This document shows, piece after piece, positions 58,938 through 64,000 of a stretch of DNA of 64,000 nt. Every line of letters begins with the position of its first letter. Positions within the stretch are counted from its first letter, which is position 1. Below the pieces are notes generated by a model, which was given only the letters and a program-made list of their open reading frames with translations, made no database searches and had not been told where the DNA came from. Origin of the DNA: Megaleporinus macrocephalus (Eukaryota > Chordata > Actinopteri > Characiformes > Anostomidae); the NCBI GenBank assembly GCA_021613375.1, contig CM038704.1, forward strand, positions 34,861,488 through 34,925,487, written 5' to 3'. The position numbers and the translations under genes are program-made.

Positions 58938-61544
58938 GTTTGACTGACTCATATCTGGGACACGTGGAGCTCCTAATGACTTCATTGTGTTTACAGGGGA
59001 ACTCCACCCATTTTTCCAAATTTTGCACAATTGAGTGTTTGAGATGTAAACAGAGTGATTCAGAGTGGTTTGGTGTGAAATGGTTCAGACGTTGATTACA
59101 GTGGGCCACCAGGGGTCACCCTTCAACACGAGCATTTTTTTTACTTTTAAACACACCACTGAACCTACACGTGTGTTCTCAATTTTAAATGACATGTTGA
59201 TGGTAAAATCTACAAATCATGTGTTTTCTTGGGGTACTATTTTGACTTGCAGCACCCCACATGTATCCTTCCTTCATAAATTAATTTTAAAGCGTTGCAA
59301 AACAACAGGCACAGTATTCATAATAAGATCTTGTAATAACTTTCTGTATAGGAGCTTTCAGAGGTGGATGTCTGGTTCCTATCACCATCACCTAAACAAT
59401 TTGAATTATTCTTTAAAACATAGTGTTTCGGACCAAACCACTCAGATTTTGTTGACAACTGTTAAATTAAGCCAAACTTTTTTAAAATCATTAAAAATAC
59501 TCTCTAATGTAAAGATGTAATTTATTGATTCTTGAACAAAGGTGTTATTTTCCTCTTACAGAACCCTCTACAGTGGACTTAACAAAGCTCTCCAGTGCCA
59601 TCATTGATCAGGCGCTGAAGGACAGATCCTTATGCAGAGATGCAGGACACATCTGCTTTGCTTTAGTACAGGTGAAGATTTAGTCAGTCATCTAGGGGCT
59701 TTAAAGGGAATTTTCACAGAATTTTCAATCAGAGTAGTTTGGTGTCAAACGCTCCTTTCTAAAATCAAATATAATCACAGTAGTGGTGATAAGAAGCAGA
59801 CATCCACCTCTAAAAGCTCCCTCACTGAAGGTCATGACATAAAATGGGTGTGAATACTGTTTGATTTCTGAGATATTACTTTAATTATAGTTTTAAGAAG
59901 ATTTTGGTCCTCAAATTAATTTGTGGTGCAGGAATATGCAGGGCATGCCGTAAAATAGTCCCCAAAAAAAATAGGTGGAATTCCCTTGTCAATATCTATG
60001 TCCAGTTTAAATCCCCATACTTTCTCATGGAAACATGGCAAGTTTGTATCTATAGCGCATTACATAAACAAAACTTTAAATAAATAAATAAAAGTAATAT
60101 GTAAGGTTGCAAATGGTTAGTATATTACATCTTCAGCCATTTTAATTAAAGATTGATGTTTCCCTTTCACAATGTACCTGCTAAGATTTTTTTAATAGTT
60201 TGCATCTCTATCACAGACGGAAGCAAAGCACGGCAATACCAATGTGTTTCGAAGAAACCTGCTCACTCGGCTCCAGAAAGAGTTTACAGAGAGAGAAGAG
60301 ACTCGCAAGCGCTCTGTGCAGGAGTGGGTGTGTGTCGTCTCCTTCATCTGCAACATATTCGACAACCTGAAGGTAAGTGCTCCTGGTATAAATCCTATTT
60401 TGATGCCGTTCTTATGGGTTGAACACTAATTCGATGTGTGATTTGTTGTTTATTGAAGGTTTAGGTGGTAATGAGTGGTTATATATGCACACATAGAATA
60501 CGCTGTAAATAGTTGTGCTCGAGCTAACCCCATGTTCTAAATCTATGGAGAAAGAGTTTTGATGGTGAAGTGGTAATATTTTATGGTGAATTTACTTTGT
60601 GTCCAGGTAAACAATGCGCCCATGACTGCACTAGTGGACCCAGTGTATGACTGTTTATTCAGGTTGGCCCAACCAGATGCTCTGATGAATGAAGAAGAGG
60701 TGAGTCAGTGCAAAACAGCTGCCTTTTATTACACCTGTCTACACCCCATACATACATACCTACCTACCTACCCATGTACACATCTCTGCACACCTGTGTG
60801 TGTCTCATACATGCCTGTGTGCCTATATACACATTTCTGTACACCTGTCCACATCTCCTTTGTACCTCTCTGCCCATATACACATCTCTGTACACCTGTC
60901 TACCTCATACGTACATGTACATCTAAGGAGAAGCTGAAATTATTGGAATTGGGTTGGAATAGCCAGTGAGGATAATTTGCTTCAGTTTGATAGGGAAAAA
61001 GACGGAAGGCTTCTGAGGGAAGTGTTATGGTCTAGGTGGCTTTTGTAGGTCGGATCAAGGTGTAGCTGGGGGCTATAGTTGGTTATCAGTCTCAAGTTAT
61101 CCTGCCCTTAATGTTATTGGAGTGTTTTGGGATGTGCTGGTAAAGACTTTACAAACTGTTATCAGTACAAGATCTTAGAAATAAAGAATGCATCTTTGGT
61201 CTGAATTTTGTGATGTTGCATGAGGATGATCGTGAAACAATGCCATATAGAAATCACAGCACTATTTACTATATAGAAGCTGTGCTTTTATAAATGTCAG
61301 TATGTGTCTCTGACAGGTGGACTGTTTGGCGCTGCAGCTACACCGTGTGGGTGAACAGCTGGAGAAGCTGAACGCCCAGCGCATGGATCAGCTGTTCTAC
61401 CTGCTGCGGGACGGCTTCCTGCTGCAAGATAGCTTGAGCTCCATGACCCGCCTGCTGCTGCTGGAGGTGCTGGAGTTTCGGGCAAGCAGCTGGGCCCTCA
61501 GCGCTGCGGCCCAGCGGTACTACTACAGCGAGGTGGTGGACTGA
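58859..61544 (+). CDS. mif4gd: MIF4G domain-containing protein (SLIP1)
   Basis: A small MIF4G-domain adaptor. In vertebrates it binds stem-loop-binding protein and initiation factors to promote translation of replication-dependent histone mRNAs. Five coding exons (58859-58937, 59562-59671, 60217-60372, 60607-60699, 61317-61544) give 221 residues; human MIF4GD has 222. The protein begins MENIWEDCKIQAFSSETQIL. Recognisable helices of the MIF4G fold follow: VFRRNLLTRLQKEF, WVCVVSFICNIFDNLKV, DPVYDCLFRLAQPDAL, LQLHRVGEQLEKL and RDGFLLQDSLSS. It ends YYYSEVVD. All junctions have GT-AG ends and matching phases. Teleosts carry two copies (a/b), and this one is not assigned. Confidence 0.95.
59050..59470. 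repeat. Dispersed repeat family X, copy (forward, MIF4GD intron 1)
   Basis: Contains CAGAGTGGTTTGGTGTGAAA, GAACCTACACGTGTGTTC, the ACATGTATCC block and GGTGGATGTCTGGTTCCTAT. The long open frame 59065-59520 is this repeat, not an exon. Confidence 0.65.
59562..59671 (+). CDS. mif4gd: MIF4GD coding exon 2
   Basis: Acceptor TTCCTCTTACAG. Encodes PSTVDLTKLSSAIIDQALKD to HICFALVQ; donor GTGAAG at 59672, phase 0. Confidence 0.93.
59690..59870. repeat. Dispersed repeat family X, copy (reverse, MIF4GD intron 2)
   Basis: Carries GCAGACATCCACCTCTAAAA and GCTCCCTCACTGAAG, the reverse complement of the forward-copy block GAGGGAGCTTTTAGAGGTGG. Confidence 0.6.
60217..60372 (+). CDS. mif4gd: MIF4GD coding exon 3
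   Basis: Acceptor CTCTATCACAG. Encodes TEAKHGNTNVFRRNLL to ICNIFDNLK (52 codons); donor GTAAGT at 60373. Confidence 0.95.
60607..60699 (+). CDS. mif4gd: MIF4GD coding exon 4
   Basis: Acceptor TTGTGTCCAG. Encodes VNNAPMTALVDPVYDCLF to LMNEEE (31 codons); donor GTGAGT at 60700. Confidence 0.95.
60700..61316 (+). other. MIF4GD last intron with TACA/CATC-rich tract
   Basis: 60740-60930 is a degenerate tandem of ACACCTGTCTACA, CATACATACCTACC and ACATCTCTGTACACC. No second gene or RNA gene. Confidence 0.6.
61317..61544 (+). CDS. mif4gd: MIF4GD coding exon 5
   Basis: Acceptor TGTCTCTGACAG. Encodes VDCLALQLHRVGEQLEKL to YYYSEVVD and stop TGA at 61542-61544. It is much more GC-rich than its surroundings, so an antisense frame is also open; that is a shadow. 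Confidence 0.95.
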   Translation: MDCLALQLHRVGEQLEKLNAQRMDQLFYLLRDGFLLQDSLSSMTRLLLLEVLEFRASSWALSAAAQRYYYSEVVD

Positions 61545-61855
61545 ACTGGATGAATGATGCTTTTACACCAGCGGGGTGACACCCTGCTAGCTTTGGAGTT
61601 CAGCCAGCTGTTCTGGTGCTGGTGCAGACCAGCTGGAGAGAGCTTAAAAGAGGCATGAGAGTCCCGAGCTTGGTGCAGTTGGGGCAGCTGCCTGTGTGTG
61701 GGCTCATTGTCTGCATCTCTGCTCGTATGTTTGTTTGGTTATATGGTGTTTAAAGTTGAAGGCATTCATGAATGATGTCTGTTATGTTGTTATATGTTGC
61801 TACTGGGAGACAGTAATACAGCCTGAAAAGGTTGAATGTATGAGGTGGTGAGTCA

Positions 61856-61861
61856 AATAAA
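61856..61861 (+). terminator. Candidate MIF4GD polyadenylation signal
   Basis: AATAAA about 310 bases after the stop. A second AATAAA at 62353-62358 would place the 3' end about 85-100 bp from the GGA3 start codon. Confidence 0.5.
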
Positions 61862-62463
61862 GCATGACAAACTTTTTTTTTTTTACTGGAACGGAGAGCA
61901 GTAACCCTGTAAAGGACCATAGTAATACAACACAAACTGCTGCAGGAGAATATTGCTTTAAATCCATGCAAGCTAACCACAAAGTTTTATAGATTGTTAT
62001 AATTTTTCATTAAATATATCAGGAAAATACTATAGGGATAGTATTACTATAGATTTTTTCGAAAGGGGGGGCTTCAAACTCTCTTTTCTGATTGGTTGGG
62101 GGGATCTTTACTATGGATGCTTTAATTTAAATGTGGTTTTCATGTTCAAAGTTTTTTAACATTCCGAATAAAATGAAATGTGTTCTCCCGTTTTTTTTGT
62201 TAAGTTTTTGTAGTAATTCAGTCACTGAGAGGTTTTGGTGGAATATATAAAACTGGTGGAATTCCTCTTTAATTTCACTCCGATAATGGACATTTGACCT
62301 TTGAGAAGTTCTGTTCACTAGATTGTTCACTCTTACTGTATTGCGTCTTGACAATAAAGTTTTCTATTCTTTAAATACGTACGTCGTGTTTATTATTTAG
62401 GTGTGTGTTTTAAATATAAGCTATATAGTTTCCCCTGTACTTATTTTATAAAGTGGTGCGAAC

Positions 62464-62503
62464 ATGGCGGATCCGGAAGGGGAGTCATTAGAATCATGGC
62501 TAA
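62464..62503 (+). CDS. gga3: GGA3 exon 1
   Basis: ATG at 62464 in context AACATGG, preceded by a compact promoter region. Encodes 13 residues plus one base; donor GTGAGT at 62504. Confidence 0.93.
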
Positions 62504-63932
62504 GTGAGTAACTTTAGCAAATTAGCAGAGTTGCCTTTTGCCATTTTTAACACTTTTGAAAATATTGGATGCATACAGTCACATAACTTCCTGCTTTGTC
62601 GCCGCGAATTGGGTTAATTTTATGTTTCGTACATCATAAAATGCCTGTTTATAGATAACAAGCTAACCCACCAGGCTGGCTATGGCTAACTGGCTAGCTG
62701 TGTTTACGTTAATCTTTATAAGACAAATTAAAGCTCTTGCGTGGCACTAAGTTTATTATTTGGATACTTACAGTCTATATAACCTGTTAGTGCCACAAAA
62801 GTTTTGCTGTTGGTTTTACTTTATGGAATGTGTTGGGTTGTACGTAGTTAGCTAGCTACGCTTGTCGCTTTGCTTAAAGTAACGTGACACTCTTCTAAAA
62901 GCCTGTTTTAGGAGGGTTCTCTAGTAAATGAATTGGTTCTTTATAGACTATATAGGTAGTTTTAGAAAATGGTTCTGTGACGTTAGGATGTCGAGCTAGA
63001 AGAACAGTTTGGTGCTATGTAGAACCAACTGAACAGTTGTCCGCAGAACCTTCTGCAAAGCTTTCGATTTTAAGACATTTAAACGTGTTTATTCACTAAT
63101 GGTGATGCTTTGGTCAGTTCACACGCAGTTAAATCCTCTACAATCGAGATTTGTTTTGTGTTCTGTCCAGACAAAGCCACCAACCCTGCAAACAGACAGG
63201 AAGACTGGGAATATATTATTGGGTTCTGTGATCAAATCAATAAGGAGCTTGAAGGGTAAGGATGCATTTTCTGTTCAAGTGGTTGTTAAAAGGAAACGCC
63301 ACCATTTATTAAAAGAAAAATGTAATTATTGTGAGTTGTAAACTTTGTCATTTAGAGAAGCTTGATGTTAAGTGGTTCATTGTGAAGAAAACAACAGACT
63401 TAGATGTTATCAGAGGCCATCCTGTCTACAAAACAAATATAGATGTTTAATGTGTTGATACCAGTAAACCTATATGTGTCTTCTGAGTTTTATATGGATT
63501 GACTGATGGTACAATAGTGGAAAATCTTAAGAAGTTTTATTGTTTTTTTTATTTGTTTCTCTTTTGAATTAATTTTAACGCTTAAATCTGTCCTTAAATT
63601 TGTGTAAAAACTTTCTGAGTGAGCTTTACACAGTAATTCATGTAAATTATGTAACAATTCTTTTGCTTTCAGTCCACAGATAGCAGTGAGATTACTAGCA
63701 CATAAGATCCAGTCACCACAAGAATGGGAGGCGTTACAAGCACTGACTGTGAGTTACTGCTGTGGATTCTCATAGATTTTTATGTTACATGTAATATCAT
63801 TCATTCAATTTGTCTTGCTTTTTTCTGCTTCAGGTCTTAGAAGCCTGTATGAAGAATTGTGGGAGAAGGTTTCATAATGAAGTTGGAAAATTTAGGTTTT
63901 TAAATGAGCTCATTAAAGTGGTTTCCCCCAAG
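62464..63932 (+). CDS. gga3: GGA3, ADP-ribosylation-factor-binding clathrin adaptor (5' part only)
   Basis: A monomeric clathrin adaptor at the trans-Golgi network; its N-terminal VHS domain binds acidic-dileucine sorting signals such as those of mannose-6-phosphate receptors. Four exons in the window (62464-62503, 63171-63255, 63673-63748, 63834-63932) give 100 codons in frame. The start is MADPEGESLESWL, then KATNPANRQEDWEYIIGF and PQIAVRLLAHKIQSPQEW, and the window ends after LNELIKVVSP-K. This is the front of the VHS domain. Similarity is closest to GGA3 (GESLESWL), but GGA1 is related. The remaining VHS, GAT, hinge and GAE domains lie beyond the window. The start lies 920 bp after the MIF4GD stop on the same strand. 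Confidence 0.93.
63171..63255 (+). CDS. gga3: GGA3 exon 2
   Basis: Acceptor TGTTCTGTCCAG. Encodes KATNPANRQEDWEYIIGF to NKELEG; donor GTAAGG at 63256. Confidence 0.94.
63370..63625. repeat. Dispersed repeat family X, copy (GGA3 intron 2, diverged)
   Basis: Shows GAGTTTTATATGGATTGACTG and TCTGAGTGAGCTTTACAC in the order of the forward copies. More diverged than the others. Confidence 0.45.
63673..63748 (+). CDS. gga3: GGA3 exon 3
   Basis: Acceptor TTTGCTTTCAG. Encodes PQIAVRLLAHKIQSPQEW to LQALT; donor GTGAGT at 63749. Confidence 0.95.
63834..63932 (+). CDS. gga3: GGA3 exon 4
   Basis: Acceptor TTTCTGCTTCAG. Encodes VLEACMKNCGRRFHNEVG to VVSPK (33 codons, phase 0); donor GTGAGT at 63933. The gene continues past the window. 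Confidence 0.95.
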
Positions 63933-64000
63933 GTGAGTCTCAGCACTGCTCAGCAGTTGGCTGTGTGTTCTGTGTAGTGAGGCTGTTACCTGACTGTGTG

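Noticed and set aside
59065..59520. 151-codon frame in MIF4GD intron 1
   Set aside because: Coincides with a family X repeat copy; similar frames appear at other copies.

Overview
The window is vertebrate nuclear DNA, almost certainly from a teleost fish and probably an otophysan (characiform or siluriform type). Coding sequence is split into short exons with GT-AG introns. The proteins match vertebrate GRB2, MIF4GD, GGA3 and the melanin-concentrating hormone receptor MCHR1. The rest is dense with fish-type repeats: L2/Rex1 and RTE LINEs, Tc1 and hAT relics, tRNA-derived SINEs and long (AT)n runs. Nothing bacterial, organellar or viral was recognised.

Layout. (1) 1-13.75 kb is a repeat field. 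It holds tandem relics of a histone H2B gene with a shared internal deletion, a 5'-truncated L2-like LINE carrying an inverted plus direct duplication, and an array of GC-rich TATA-bearing units alternating with tRNA-Arg-derived SINEs. It also holds an RTE LINE split by an antisense Rex1-like LINE, and a BED-type hAT relic. (2) 13.75-23 kb is AT-rich intergenic DNA with a decayed Tc1 element, three (AT)n arrays, SINE and MITE copies, and no gene I can support. (3) 23.07-26.93 kb, minus strand, is MCHR1 in two exons; the short glycosylated N-terminal exon was found by splice phase. Its intron carries a 31-bp tandem repeat rich in CCAAT-box (NF-Y-like) sites. (4) About 28.88-54.5 kb, plus strand, is GRB2, with a CpG-rich non-coding first exon, five coding exons (217 aa) and two large introns full of repeats. 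(5) 58.45-62.36 kb, plus strand, is MIF4GD in five coding exons (221 aa), preceded by an NRF1-type promoter palindrome and a TTCTAGAA-rich degenerate tandem array. (6) 62.464 kb to the window end, plus strand, holds the first four exons (100 codons) of GGA3, which runs off the window.

GRB2, MIF4GD and GGA3 are also neighbours on human 17q25, so this is a conserved vertebrate block. The four genes do not form a pathway. GRB2 is a receptor tyrosine kinase adaptor, MIF4GD a translation-initiation adaptor, GGA3 a clathrin adaptor at the trans-Golgi network and MCHR1 a G-protein-coupled receptor. MCHR1 and GRB2 are divergent, with about 2 kb between their 5' ends.

No new biological system is evident. 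The most unusual items are the paired H2B relics, the fold-back duplication in the LINE, the CCAAT-box minisatellite in the MCHR1 intron, the TTCTAGAA array upstream of MIF4GD, an MCHR1 that lacks the canonical NPxxY motif, and a high-copy dispersed repeat family found in both orientations.
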